A DNA stretch of 64,000 bases from Parapedobacter defluvii (GTDB lineage: Bacteria; Bacteroidota; Bacteroidia; Sphingobacteriales; Sphingobacteriaceae). A program made the translations under genes and the position numbers. This document shows positions 27,303 to 36,231 of the stretch, piece after piece. The stretch is from NCBI RefSeq assembly GCF_014642075.1, contig NZ_BMIK01000001.1, positions 749,915 through 813,914 of the forward strand. Reading direction: 5' to 3'. Below the pieces are notes generated by a model. It was not told where the DNA came from. It ran no database searches and saw nothing but the letters and a program-made list of their open reading frames with translations. Each line of letters starts with the position of its first letter. Position 1 is the stretch's first letter.

Positions 27303-30300
27303 TTAGAAGTTTGCACTTAAGCCAAGATTAAATACCCGATAGGGTTGAAACGTACTCATGCTCCCGATTTCAGGATCAACATACTTTGACCGCATGCGGT
27401 CAAAGGTGAATAAGTTTTGCGCCGTGAATGCCACCCGGATTCTTTCGGATTTTATCCGCTGCGATATGCTTTCCGGCAGTTGGTATGCGATTGTTAAGTT
27501 TCGTAATCGTAAGTAGGAGCGGCTGCTCAGGAAGTAATCATTAGCAACATGGTTGGTAGAAGGCGACAACGACAATGCCGGATAAGAGATTGTCTCACCC
27601 GCAGCATAACGCTCGGGTGTCCAAGCATGCAAGTGTATATCGTTGAAGATACCTTTCCCCAAATTTTCGTAGGCACCTATGCCGCTTAGGAACTGAGACG
27701 CGTGGTTGACACCGTGCAACAAGAAGGAAAACTCCCAGTTTTTCCAGGTAGCTCCTGCTGTTAAACTATATTCCTGCTCAGGTAACCGTGCATATCCCAT
27801 AGGAGCCATATCGCGTTCGTCAATGATGCCGTCTGCATTCAGGTCTTGATAGATGAAATCACCCACCCTGGGCGATCCGAATGAGTAGTCGAGTCCAGAA
27901 TTCGCGAGCTCCTCCGCAGAATTGAACATTCCATTGCCGTTCTGGTAGTCGATTTTATAACCCCAAAGTTGACCAAGGGCATAACCCTGGGAACGGTAAG
28001 GGTACGCATAATCGTCTCCTTTTGATGCTTCGTTAATGTCAATGACCTTGTTTTTTGCTTGCATGAAATTCGCTTGAGCGAAAACAGAAAAGTCCTTCGT
28101 GAACGTTTTGTTATAACCCAATGACAATTCCACCCCTTTGTTTTCCATCACACCGTCGTTCAACTTTGGATAGTAATTTAAGGGGATACCTTGGTATTCG
28201 GGTATTCTGGAACTGCTGTTTATCAGCATATTATTTACTTTATGGGTGAAATAGTCAACATTCAATGTAAATTGATTCCACAATCCGAGATCAAGCCCAA
28301 GGTTCAACTTTTTAATTCGCTCAGCTTCGAGCGCCGGATTACCCCGTTCCAATTCCGATCCATCGGACCGGATGTTATCCAGATACAGAAATCTCGAATC
28401 GCCCAATTGATCGTTGGCTGTAATGCCGTATGAAGCGCGCAATTTGAGCAGAGTCAGCAGGTTTGAATCGAAAAAGTCCTCTTTTGACGCAATCCAGGCA
28501 CCGGATATGGCGGGTGTGCTTGCGTACCGGTTGTCGGGGTGAAATTGCTCCGAACCTGAAAAACCGTAATCGGCTTTCAGGAAATACCGGTCTTTATAGC
28601 CATAGAGCACCGTTACCCCATAATTCTGACGCATATAAGGGAGCACAGTATTGCTGCTACCTGCGGCTTCTTTTTCCTGTTTTAGGTAATAGGTATGGGC
28701 AGAAGCATCCATGCTATGGTCGCCAAACCGGCGATTATAGTCCACGCTAGCCAACAGGTTCAGGTAATAAAAGAAAGTTGAGCCTTTGCCATAAGACAGG
28801 GGAGTATTTTCAAAGGATTTGTACGTGGAGAAGTCAGTTAACGTAGAGAAATCATCGCCTCTGAGTACCCTTTTATAGCTTTGAAGGGTATTAGTTTCAT
28901 TCCGTAGATACGTTTGGTAGGCCATTCCTCCTTTGACAGACAATCCCTTCGTCAAAAAATCCATGTTTAAATTGAGTCCCGTTTGGGCAATTACATTGGT
29001 TTCGATAATTGAGCGATAACCGGATCGATTTAACATGCCATAGACAGGATTATCCAAATCGGTTACGGTTACCACCTGATTGCTCATTTCAGGGTTGTCT
29101 TCGATGATTGGAGACAAGGGTCCGAACATCGTGGGGGGCTGCTGGAAAATCTGCTCATATATGCTCCATCCCATGCCACCGCCGGCTAGAATCTCTCGTT
29201 TTACGTTGCCCGTTAACCGCATGTATCCGCTCAGGTAGTTGTTAAACTTTACATCCATGTTGGTACGGAAATTTCCAATATTCACCCGTGGAGTGGGATC
29301 ATATTTCCGGTCCGGCTCATCGGCAATGATAAAAGGTTCCCCTTGATTGACGAAACTCAGGTTGGAAAAATAACGGAATTTTTCACTTCCACCGGAGACA
29401 TTCACTCCAATGCGTTGCCGCATTACGAAGTCTTTAATATACTGGTCAAACCAATTATTGTTTGGATATCCGATATCGCTTCCCAAACGGAACTGTTCAA
29501 TGTCATTTTCAGAGAACTGGGAAAAAGGACCTAAACCATCGCGTTCGCCAGCAGCATTACGTAGCTCCGCATATTGCGCTGAGTTGATGAATAAAGGCCG
29601 TTTAGTCATTTGCTGAAAAGACTGGTCTACATAACCCTCTACATTTAATTTGCCATTGTGGCCGCGCTTTGTGGTGATTACAATTGCACCTGAAGACCCC
29701 TGTATGCCATAAATGGCCGTAGCGGAAGCATCCTTTAGCACGGAAACACTTTCGATTTCTTTGGGCGAAATGAATTCGACATATTGAGTGGGGGCAATGA
29801 CTCCGTCAATGATAAGTAATGGATTATTGCCGTTTACGGATGAGGATCCGCGGATCGCTTTGGATAGGTTTCCATAACCGAAGAATGTCAACTCAGCGAT
29901 ATTGGAAACGACCGTTAGTCCAGGAAGCCGCCCTGCATAGGTTTCCGAGAGAACGTTGCTAGGTGTTTTATCCAATTCGGCACCCGAAACTGACGAAACG
30001 GCACCGGTAATAGACTCGCGGGTATAGGACTGATAACCATAGTTCACCGATCCACCCATATGATGAGGGTCAATTTTAAGAACAATTTCCTGATTGGCTA
30101 TCTGATCGAGTGATATACGTAGATTTTGATATCCCGATGCGGAAATCAGTAGGTAGTCTCCACCTGCAATTTCGGGCAAAGGGAAGGTGCCGTCTTTGGC
30201 TGTCAGCGATACATTTTTGCCGTCTTCCGTGGCGATAATTGCGCCACCTATAGGCTGATTAAATTCATTTATGATTCGAATTGATGCCGTACTCGCCTGT

Positions 30301-30371
30301 TGTGCGAAAAGCGGTGCTGCCATCATGAACAGGATGATGTAGAGTGCAGCGATTTTTATATTTTTTTCCAT
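27303..30371 (-). CDS. SusC-like TonB-dependent transporter A2, atypical TonB box
   Basis: A 1022-residue SusC-family transporter with signal peptide (to Leu-Phe-Ala-Gln), a carboxypeptidase-regulatory-like domain (about 26-100), plug (GRLPGLTVV, ALYGIQ-type motif SATAIYGIQGSSGAIVITTKRG region) and barrel, ending in FNLGLSANF. There is no STN domain. The usual acidic-valine TonB box (LDEVVVVGYG) is missing and is replaced near residues 106-114 by GGSVNYGYQ. It pairs with SusD A2 10 bp downstream and follows SusD A1 by 18 bp. Its closest relative in the window is the transporter at 41335-44472, which also has an altered TonB box. Import of an oligosaccharide is expected; coupling to TonB may differ from the first transporter of the quartet. 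Confidence 0.94.
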   Translation of the reverse strand: MEKNIKIAALYIILFMMAAPLFAQQASTASIRIINEFNQPIGGAIIATEDGKNVSLTAKDGTFPLPEIAGGDYLLISASGYQNLRISLDQIANQEIVLKIDPHHMGGSVNYGYQSYTRESITGAVSSVSGAELDKTPSNVLSETYAGRLPGLTVVSNIAELTFFGYGNLSKAIRGSSSVNGNNPLLIIDGVIAPTQYVEFISPKEIESVSVLKDASATAIYGIQGSSGAIVITTKRGHNGKLNVEGYVDQSFQQMTKRPLFINSAQYAELRNAAGERDGLGPFSQFSENDIEQFRLGSDIGYPNNNWFDQYIKDFVMRQRIGVNVSGGSEKFRYFSNLSFVNQGEPFIIADEPDRKYDPTPRVNIGNFRTNMDVKFNNYLSGYMRLTGNVKREILAGGGMGWSIYEQIFQQPPTMFGPLSPIIEDNPEMSNQVVTVTDLDNPVYGMLNRSGYRSIIETNVIAQTGLNLNMDFLTKGLSVKGGMAYQTYLRNETNTLQSYKRVLRGDDFSTLTDFSTYKSFENTPLSYGKGSTFFYYLNLLASVDYNRRFGDHSMDASAHTYYLKQEKEAAGSSNTVLPYMRQNYGVTVLYGYKDRYFLKADYGFSGSEQFHPDNRYASTPAISGAWIASKEDFFDSNLLTLLKLRASYGITANDQLGDSRFLYLDNIRSDGSELERGNPALEAERIKKLNLGLDLGLWNQFTLNVDYFTHKVNNMLINSSSRIPEYQGIPLNYYPKLNDGVMENKGVELSLGYNKTFTKDFSVFAQANFMQAKNKVIDINEASKGDDYAYPYRSQGYALGQLWGYKIDYQNGNGMFNSAEELANSGLDYSFGSPRVGDFIYQDLNADGIIDERDMAPMGYARLPEQEYSLTAGATWKNWEFSFLLHGVNHASQFLSGIGAYENLGKGIFNDIHLHAWTPERYAAGETISYPALSLSPSTNHVANDYFLSSRSYLRLRNLTIAYQLPESISQRIKSERIRVAFTAQNLFTFDRMRSKYVDPEIGSMSTFQPYRVFNLGLSANF

Positions 30372-30389
30372 ACTAATAGTCCTTGTAGT

Positions 30390-32210
30390 TTACCATCCCG
30401 GATTTTGCCATTTTTGCCCCGTAACCGACTCTAGCGTAGCCGCCTCATTCAAGGGTAGGGGCAGCAGGAGATCACGGTTTTGATAGCCGCCACGCGGATT
30501 GTTGGAAATATTTCTGCGTGTATAGGTATAGCTGCCGTTCCCATTTTTGGTAATAACCATGGCGGTCAGCCACTTATTTAACTCGCTTAAATCTCCATCG
30601 GGGGTTTGCCAGCGTCTTACGTCAAAATAACGCTGTTCTTCCCAGGCTAGCTCTATTCTCCGCTCGTTCCGGATGCGCAGAATCAATTCTGCCGGTGATA
30701 GATCTGCAGGAAGTGCCGGCATTCCTGATCGAGCCCGTACCTCGTTTGCCGCGGCTCTTGCGTCTTCAAGATTGCCGGACTCGGCTGCCGCTTCGGCCAA
30801 ATCCAATAAGGTTTCGCCCAAGCGATAATATTTCCAGTTGGAATTGTTGATTTGATTGATTCCACTGGCACCGGGTGTGACGAGCTTGCAATGGTAATAA
30901 CCCGTGCGAGAAGCCATACGGTTTGTGATGTCAAAACTTGGTGCATGTTTTCCACCGGTGAACGTCTCTATTTCTACCGTTTGGTTGTCCCATATAATGT
31001 TGCTCCCATTGTACAATGCAGTTTCCGCCATCCGGGGATCGCGGTTTGCATAGGGATTGTTGGGATCATACAAGGTGTTTTTCGGATTGTAGTTGGGTTG
31101 CAGGTGTTTTTCATCCAAGTAAGGCTTATTGAGATCCAATACCGGCTGGCCATCAATGGTCTCGAACGCATCGATCAGTTCCTGAGTTGGAGAAGAAGCA
31201 CACTTATAAGTATTGGACATGTTGCTGCCGATATAGCCGATGTGCCATACGAATACGCCGCCAGACCTTACTTGAAAGATTGTTTCCTTGTCGCGTGGTG
31301 TTGCTGAATAATCGGCGTCTTGACATACCAGTTGGCGTAATGCTGCGGCAGGTCCGTTACCGAATACAGCGGGTTGTGTGGTCTGTGTAAACAACTCGTA
31401 TCCATTGGCCTTTAGTTGGGTCACCGCTTGCTTAATCACGTTGTAAGCTTCCGGCCAGTAATTTTGACCTTCGTTATGAAGCGGACTGGCGGCAAACAAC
31501 ATGGCTTTTGCTTTTAATGCACATGCCAGTGCTTTGGTCATCCGCATTGCGTCGTTCGGATCAGTGATGCGCCATGGTAAGTTTGTTTCCGCAATCGCAG
31601 CATCACATTCTGCAACAATAAATTTGGCTACATCATATACCGATGACCGGGTCAATGACGAAAAGTCGGCATCAAAGGGTACCGTGGCATCTAATATAGG
31701 CACTTTGCCGAACCATTTGACAAGCTCCATATAAAAGAAGGCACGCAATACCCTCGCTTCTGCTTTAAATCGCCCGCGGTTGCTTTCCGTTTTTACCGCC
31801 GCATTATCAATGAGTTCAATGAATTGAGAACACAGGCGGATTTGCTGCCAGGAGCGGTTCCAGTAATCCGTATTACCGGCCCCGTGACCATCGGGCGCAT
31901 CACGCAGGCTGTGGGAGGAAGCAGAGTTGTTATCATTGTAAAGGCCGGTAGTGATGACCCCCTGTGCTTCGTCGGAAGTCCACGCATCGTCGGTAGCTGC
32001 CACCACAGCTTCTTCGAAGAACCAGTACGCGTATCCTTTTTGTGGAATGTTTTGATAGCAGGTATTCAACAATGCTTCTACTTTTTCCGGATCGGACAAT
32101 ACCTCGTCCATCTGCATATTGCCGTCCGGTGCCATGTCTAAGGCATCGGTACAACTTGCATAAGGAAGCACGAAAAGCAATATCATGAAGGTTAATCGTT
32201 GGAATTTCAT
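30390..32210 (-). CDS. SusD-like lipoprotein A1
   Basis: A 606-residue SusD/RagB surface lipoprotein; lipobox Tyr-Ala-Ser-Cys. ATG 32210 is preferred over a TTG at 32219. Near-N-terminal DALDMAPDG, central LRAFFYMELVKWFGKVPIL, NRDPRMAETALYNGS, NEVRARSGMPALP, RIRNERRIELAWEEQRYFDVRRW and the terminal WQNPGW place it in the same subgroup as SusD B1 (39418-41331), its clear paralogue. It starts 18 bp after the SusC A1 stop. The expected role is glycan capture for SusC A1. Confidence 0.95.
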   Translation of the reverse strand: MKFQRLTFMILLFVLPYASCTDALDMAPDGNMQMDEVLSDPEKVEALLNTCYQNIPQKGYAYWFFEEAVVAATDDAWTSDEAQGVITTGLYNDNNSASSHSLRDAPDGHGAGNTDYWNRSWQQIRLCSQFIELIDNAAVKTESNRGRFKAEARVLRAFFYMELVKWFGKVPILDATVPFDADFSSLTRSSVYDVAKFIVAECDAAIAETNLPWRITDPNDAMRMTKALACALKAKAMLFAASPLHNEGQNYWPEAYNVIKQAVTQLKANGYELFTQTTQPAVFGNGPAAALRQLVCQDADYSATPRDKETIFQVRSGGVFVWHIGYIGSNMSNTYKCASSPTQELIDAFETIDGQPVLDLNKPYLDEKHLQPNYNPKNTLYDPNNPYANRDPRMAETALYNGSNIIWDNQTVEIETFTGGKHAPSFDITNRMASRTGYYHCKLVTPGASGINQINNSNWKYYRLGETLLDLAEAAAESGNLEDARAAANEVRARSGMPALPADLSPAELILRIRNERRIELAWEEQRYFDVRRWQTPDGDLSELNKWLTAMVITKNGNGSYTYTRRNISNNPRGGYQNRDLLLPLPLNEAATLESVTGQKWQNPGW

Positions 32211-32228
32211 ATCATGCAACTTAAAAGG

Positions 32229-35200
32229 TTAGAAAGTAATATTAAGACCAAAATTGATCATCTTGGTCAATGGATAAACCAACGGGTCATTTTGCTCGGG
32301 ATCTACCGTGTCAATCGGGAATTTCTTAAACGTCAAAAGGTTATTTCCGTTTATATAGGCCCTCAACTGCTGCACCCGGATTGGTTTCAGCAATTTGTCG
32401 GGAAGGCGATAACCAACTTCCATGTTTTTCAGGCGTAGAAACGAGCGGTCCATAATGAAAAAGTCATTGGCAACATGACTGACGCCCGAACTCATGGCAA
32501 GTGCGGGATAGGCGATGGCCTCGCCGTTTGCATACCGTTCGGGAGTCCAGGCTTGGCGGTGCCAGCCATTATAAAATCCAACTAATGCGAATTCATTGAC
32601 ACCCCATCCATTTGTATATTTGTTGCTTTGACCGATGCCTGTGAGCAGAAACGATAAGTCGAAATTCTTATAGTTCAACGTACCTGAGAAACCATAAGAT
32701 ACCCGCGGAACATCTGGATACCCGATCGGTACCAAGTCACGGTCGTTAATGACATTATCCCCATTGACGTCGACGTATTTGAAATCTCCTAGACGGGGGG
32801 TCCCACCCATTTGGTAGTCGGGTAAGTTATCAAGTTCTTCTTGGGTATTGATATACCCATTGCCATTGCTGTAATCAATCTTGTATCCGAATGGTTGACC
32901 GATGCTGAATCCTGTTCTGCGGTAGCGATAAGCATAGTCTTCACCATAACGGACCTCATCGTAATTAACGATTGTATTCTTATTGTATGCGAAGTTTCCT
33001 TTCAGCACGACTGAAAAATCCGTACTCATATTTTTGCGGTAAATGAGCTCCGCTTCAAAACCTTTGTTATCCACAACGCCGATATTAACTTTGGGGATAT
33101 TGTCTAAGGGGACACCTTGCAAAGCTGGGACGGTTTTGCGGCTGATCAATATTTTATCCCGGTGTTCTTTAAATACATCGATATTCAGGGAGATACTATT
33201 CAAAAATCCGAGCTCAAGACCGATGTTGGTTTTGCGGGCTATTTCCCATTGGAGGGCTTCGTTACCCATTCTTCCCTGCGTGATGCCCTGACCCCGTCCC
33301 AATGTGGGGAACACACCACCCCCGATGTTGATGAAACTTTGATACAGAAATCGGTCTTCACCCATTTTATCATTTCCGGTGAGACCGTGTGATGCACGTA
33401 ACTTTAAGTTGGTCAGTACAGGATTGTCTGCAAGGAACGCCTCGTTGCTTGCTACCCAGCCGACTGAAAATGCTGGAAATGAACCGAATCGATTTTTCGG
33501 TGAGAACTGTTCCGATCCGTTGTAGCCATAGTTAAACTCGGCTAGATAACGATCGTCGTAGTTATAGGTTGCTCGTCCTACGATACCCACAATGTTGTAG
33601 GGCAAATCGGCTGAGTACTTATCCCAATTGTCCCGCTGATAAAGGAACATACCGCCGACATTATGCCGTCCAAATGCCCGGCTGTAATTAAGCGATGTTT
33701 GATAATTCATATAATAGCGTGTCGACATCGATTTGGATAACCGGATTGCAGCATCCTGATTCGTACGGATCGCCGAATATCCACTGGGGTCGTCTGCGCT
33801 GCGCCCCACATGAAATGCATAGGTGTCGAGGCTACGCACTCCTTGTAAAATGGTGCCAGCCTGGCTGTCGAAGGCGATCATTCCTTTGGCTGATAATCCC
33901 TTTGTGATAAAGTCCAATCCCCAGTCCAGCGCGAACGACGAGTTCAGCATGTTGGTTGTTTCCTGCCGGTAACCGCGACGGTTGATTTCTCCGTATGTAT
34001 TTCGATCTTGACCCGATTGTGCGATGATCTCATTTTCAGGAACTCCATATCCGGCAACCGTCACTGGCCCCGGATCTGTAGGAGGTGTTCCCCAAGTGTA
34101 GGCAATCATGTTTTGTACCATCCCCGCAACACTACCGCCGAATAAGTCGATCGTTTGCGGTGTATTCATTTTTTCCAGATATGTGGCAATATTCAACGAT
34201 GCCTTTAGATTTTTGGCGATATTATAATCGATGTTACCGCGGAAATTATAGCGATCCATTTTATAGCTCGGATCGTAACCGAGGAAACTTTCAGGTTCTG
34301 TTTTGAAGTTTCCGCCTTGCCCGATGTATCCTGCATTCAGGAAATAAGTGAACCGCTCGCCTCCGCCATTGAAATTAGCGTTGGCTCGGGTTTGCGGGGC
34401 CCAATCGCGGAAGTAATCGTGAAATACGTCGCGATCGGGATAAAATATGGGATCCTCCCCGCTCCTGTATTTATCGATCATGTATTGGGTAAAAGGCATT
34501 TGATCTTCCGTCGCGTCAGGATTGGAATTCAGGAATGCCTGGTTTCGCAATTCAGCAAATTCCCAAGAGTGGATGCGATCTGCTTGGGACAAAAAGCGTT
34601 GGATACTATGATCTACCGAGACGTTTAACTCCGATTTGCCTGCTTCACCCCGGCGCGTGGTGATCATGATGACACCATTGGCACCACGGACTCCGAATAC
34701 CGCAGTTGCAGATGCATCTTTCAAAATACTGATGGATTCTACTTCACTGGGATCTATTTTACTGATGTTATCACGTGGGATACCATCAATTAGAATCAAA
34801 GGGGAGTTGTCGTTCAGGGTTCCCAATCCACGGAGGTATAGATTGACCATGTCATTTCCCGGTTGTCCTGAAGATTGCAGTCCTACCAATCCGGGTAACC
34901 GACCGGCCAATGAGGTGGATAAATTGGCAGATGCGCTATGCTTTAAATCTTTGGTATCGATGGTTGAAATGGCGGCTGTTACGGAAACCTTCTTTTGTAC
35001 ACCATAACCTACAACCACTACTTCGTCCAGACCAAAGTTTTCGGATTCTAATGTGACTTCAATAAACTTTGCATCGCGGACGGGGATTTCCTGCCCTAAA
35101 TAACCCACCAAGCGAAACGTCAGCGTATCGCCAATGCTTATTCCCGTCAGTGAGAATATACCGTCTGTATTTGACGATGCGGCGGCACGCTTATTTTTAA

Positions 35201-35360
35201 CACTGACTGTTACACCAGCCAATGGGCCGTCAGCATCTTTCACTCTTCCGCTTATATCCAGTCCCTGTTGCGCATTTAAGGCAATTGGTGTGGAAGCTAA
35301 GGCGAAAACAAGCGTACATAACAGCCACGAATTTTTTAAATTTCGGAAGCGTTTAGACAT
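32229..35360 (-). CDS. SusC-like TonB-dependent transporter A1
   Basis: A 1043-residue transporter, first gene of the minus-strand arm. ATG 35360 is preferred over a TTG at 35369. Signal peptide to about Ala-Leu-Asn-Ala; carboxypeptidase-regulatory-like domain about 33-105; canonical TonB box LDEVVVVGYG at 111-120; plug with LAGRLPGLVGLQ, LILIDGIPRDN and DASATAVFGVRGANGVI; barrel ending in MINFGLNITF. No STN domain, so regulation is likely by a factor other than a FecR/ECF pair. Its paralogue is SusC B1 (36232-39405), transcribed divergently from the far side of the 871-bp intergenic region; the two share box position, plug sequence and C-terminus. Confidence 0.95.
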   Translation of the reverse strand: MSKRFRNLKNSWLLCTLVFALASTPIALNAQQGLDISGRVKDADGPLAGVTVSVKNKRAAASSNTDGIFSLTGISIGDTLTFRLVGYLGQEIPVRDAKFIEVTLESENFGLDEVVVVGYGVQKKVSVTAAISTIDTKDLKHSASANLSTSLAGRLPGLVGLQSSGQPGNDMVNLYLRGLGTLNDNSPLILIDGIPRDNISKIDPSEVESISILKDASATAVFGVRGANGVIMITTRRGEAGKSELNVSVDHSIQRFLSQADRIHSWEFAELRNQAFLNSNPDATEDQMPFTQYMIDKYRSGEDPIFYPDRDVFHDYFRDWAPQTRANANFNGGGERFTYFLNAGYIGQGGNFKTEPESFLGYDPSYKMDRYNFRGNIDYNIAKNLKASLNIATYLEKMNTPQTIDLFGGSVAGMVQNMIAYTWGTPPTDPGPVTVAGYGVPENEIIAQSGQDRNTYGEINRRGYRQETTNMLNSSFALDWGLDFITKGLSAKGMIAFDSQAGTILQGVRSLDTYAFHVGRSADDPSGYSAIRTNQDAAIRLSKSMSTRYYMNYQTSLNYSRAFGRHNVGGMFLYQRDNWDKYSADLPYNIVGIVGRATYNYDDRYLAEFNYGYNGSEQFSPKNRFGSFPAFSVGWVASNEAFLADNPVLTNLKLRASHGLTGNDKMGEDRFLYQSFINIGGGVFPTLGRGQGITQGRMGNEALQWEIARKTNIGLELGFLNSISLNIDVFKEHRDKILISRKTVPALQGVPLDNIPKVNIGVVDNKGFEAELIYRKNMSTDFSVVLKGNFAYNKNTIVNYDEVRYGEDYAYRYRRTGFSIGQPFGYKIDYSNGNGYINTQEELDNLPDYQMGGTPRLGDFKYVDVNGDNVINDRDLVPIGYPDVPRVSYGFSGTLNYKNFDLSFLLTGIGQSNKYTNGWGVNEFALVGFYNGWHRQAWTPERYANGEAIAYPALAMSSGVSHVANDFFIMDRSFLRLKNMEVGYRLPDKLLKPIRVQQLRAYINGNNLLTFKKFPIDTVDPEQNDPLVYPLTKMINFGLNITF

Positions 35361-35535
35361 AATTTGCAATTAATTGGATAAATAATCTAGTTCATACTTG
35401 GTTTCCATTGCGGATTTCTCTCCGTTAAGGGGTTATCGCATTTGAATAATGCCTATTTATCAAAATCTGAACTTTAATATAAGGTTATTAATAAGAAGAA
35501 ATGTCTCCAGTGTGTCGGTCCCTCGGCCAACGATG

Positions 35536-35559
35536 GTTGACGTTTAACTAATAGTCAAC
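35536..35559. repeat. inverted repeat GTTGAC-N12-GTCAAC in the minus-arm leader
   Basis: A perfect 6-bp inverted repeat with a 12-bp spacer. It lies in the predicted 5' leader of the minus-arm operon, about 175 bp upstream of the SusC A1 start. It could be a regulator-binding site or an RNA hairpin; short length makes chance occurrence possible. Confidence 0.25.
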
Positions 35560-35637
35560 GATACTTAATAGGCGTCCACTATACTTTTTTCATAACATGT
35601 AAAGCTGGGGTCATATAATATTGGTTTTACAACTACA

Positions 35638-35668
35638 CAAAAATAGTGACGAATCTTCTTCCGGCAAC
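35638..35668 (-). promoter_or_regulatory. predicted promoter of minus-strand SusCD arm
   Basis: On the minus strand the sequence reads GTTG (35668-35665), 19 bp, then TATTTTTG (35645-35638). This matches the Bacteroidota primary-sigma consensus TTTG-N19-TAnnTTTG with a single mismatch in the -33 box. Transcription would start near 35630, leaving a leader of about 270 nt before SusC A1. Confidence 0.5.
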
Positions 35669-35793
35669 CCGATCCATACCGTAGTGACCTGTGCTGTCCT
35701 GCTATAAATATAGGCCGTTAACTGCATAACAAGTGAAATAGTGGAGTAAAAGTAAAAAAAATGGAGTCTTTCAAACTTCTCAGGATAGTGCGG

Positions 35794-35825
35794 GTTGCGG
35801 GCTGCCGTTGTCGTCATTACTTTTG
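35794..35825 (+). promoter_or_regulatory. predicted promoter of plus-strand SusCD arm
   Basis: The plus strand reads GTTG (35794-35797), 20 bp, then TACTTTTG (35818-35825), an exact -7 match to TAnnTTTG. It points towards SusC B1, with a start near 35832 and a leader of about 400 nt. It is divergent to and 125 bp from the minus-arm promoter, so one regulator bound between them could control both. Confidence 0.45.
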
Positions 35826-36231
35826 TTTCACTACCAAGTAAAACAGATTATAGATGCAATTTGCTAACGGTATCACAATTATAATCTTCTGTTGTATTTA
35901 CTTTTAAGAAAAAAAGTATCTTATAAGAAGCAGTATCGTTAACCAATTTTTAATGTCCGGGATGATTGTGAGTGTGTTTTTTATCATTTATTGTCGCTTT
36001 ATCTATTGTTCAATAGAAATTCTCCTGTTTCAATTATTGTATTGCAATTGTTGGTAATCGAGCGGTATGTGACGTTCGCCTGGAGGGATATTAGAATTGA
36101 AATTGCTAACCAAAATAAAGGATTTATGGAAAATGTGGAAAATCGGGTAGCAACGAAAATGTTTCAAATGTTTAACAGCACGTTGTCACAGTGTGTTGAA
36201 TTCACCTTAAAATAATTCTAACGTTTAAATT

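Larger units (their letters stand above)
35361..36231. other. 871-bp AT-rich divergent control region without a convincing gene
   Basis: This gap separates the two paralogous SusCD quartets. It holds two sites that fit the Bacteroidota promoter consensus, one per strand, pointing outward and about 125 bp apart (35638-35668 minus, 35794-35825 plus). They would give 5' leaders of about 270 nt and 400 nt. An inverted repeat GTTGAC-N12-GTCAAC lies at 35536-35559 inside the minus leader. No reading frame here looks like a real gene; a 29-codon frame (36126-36215) ends 16 bp before SusC B1 and is only a possible leader peptide. Confidence 0.6.

Noticed and set aside
36126-36215. 29-codon frame just before SusC B1
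   Set aside because: It has a fair AAAGGA upstream and lies 16 bp before the susC start, so a leader peptide is conceivable, but there is no regulatory codon pattern or other support.
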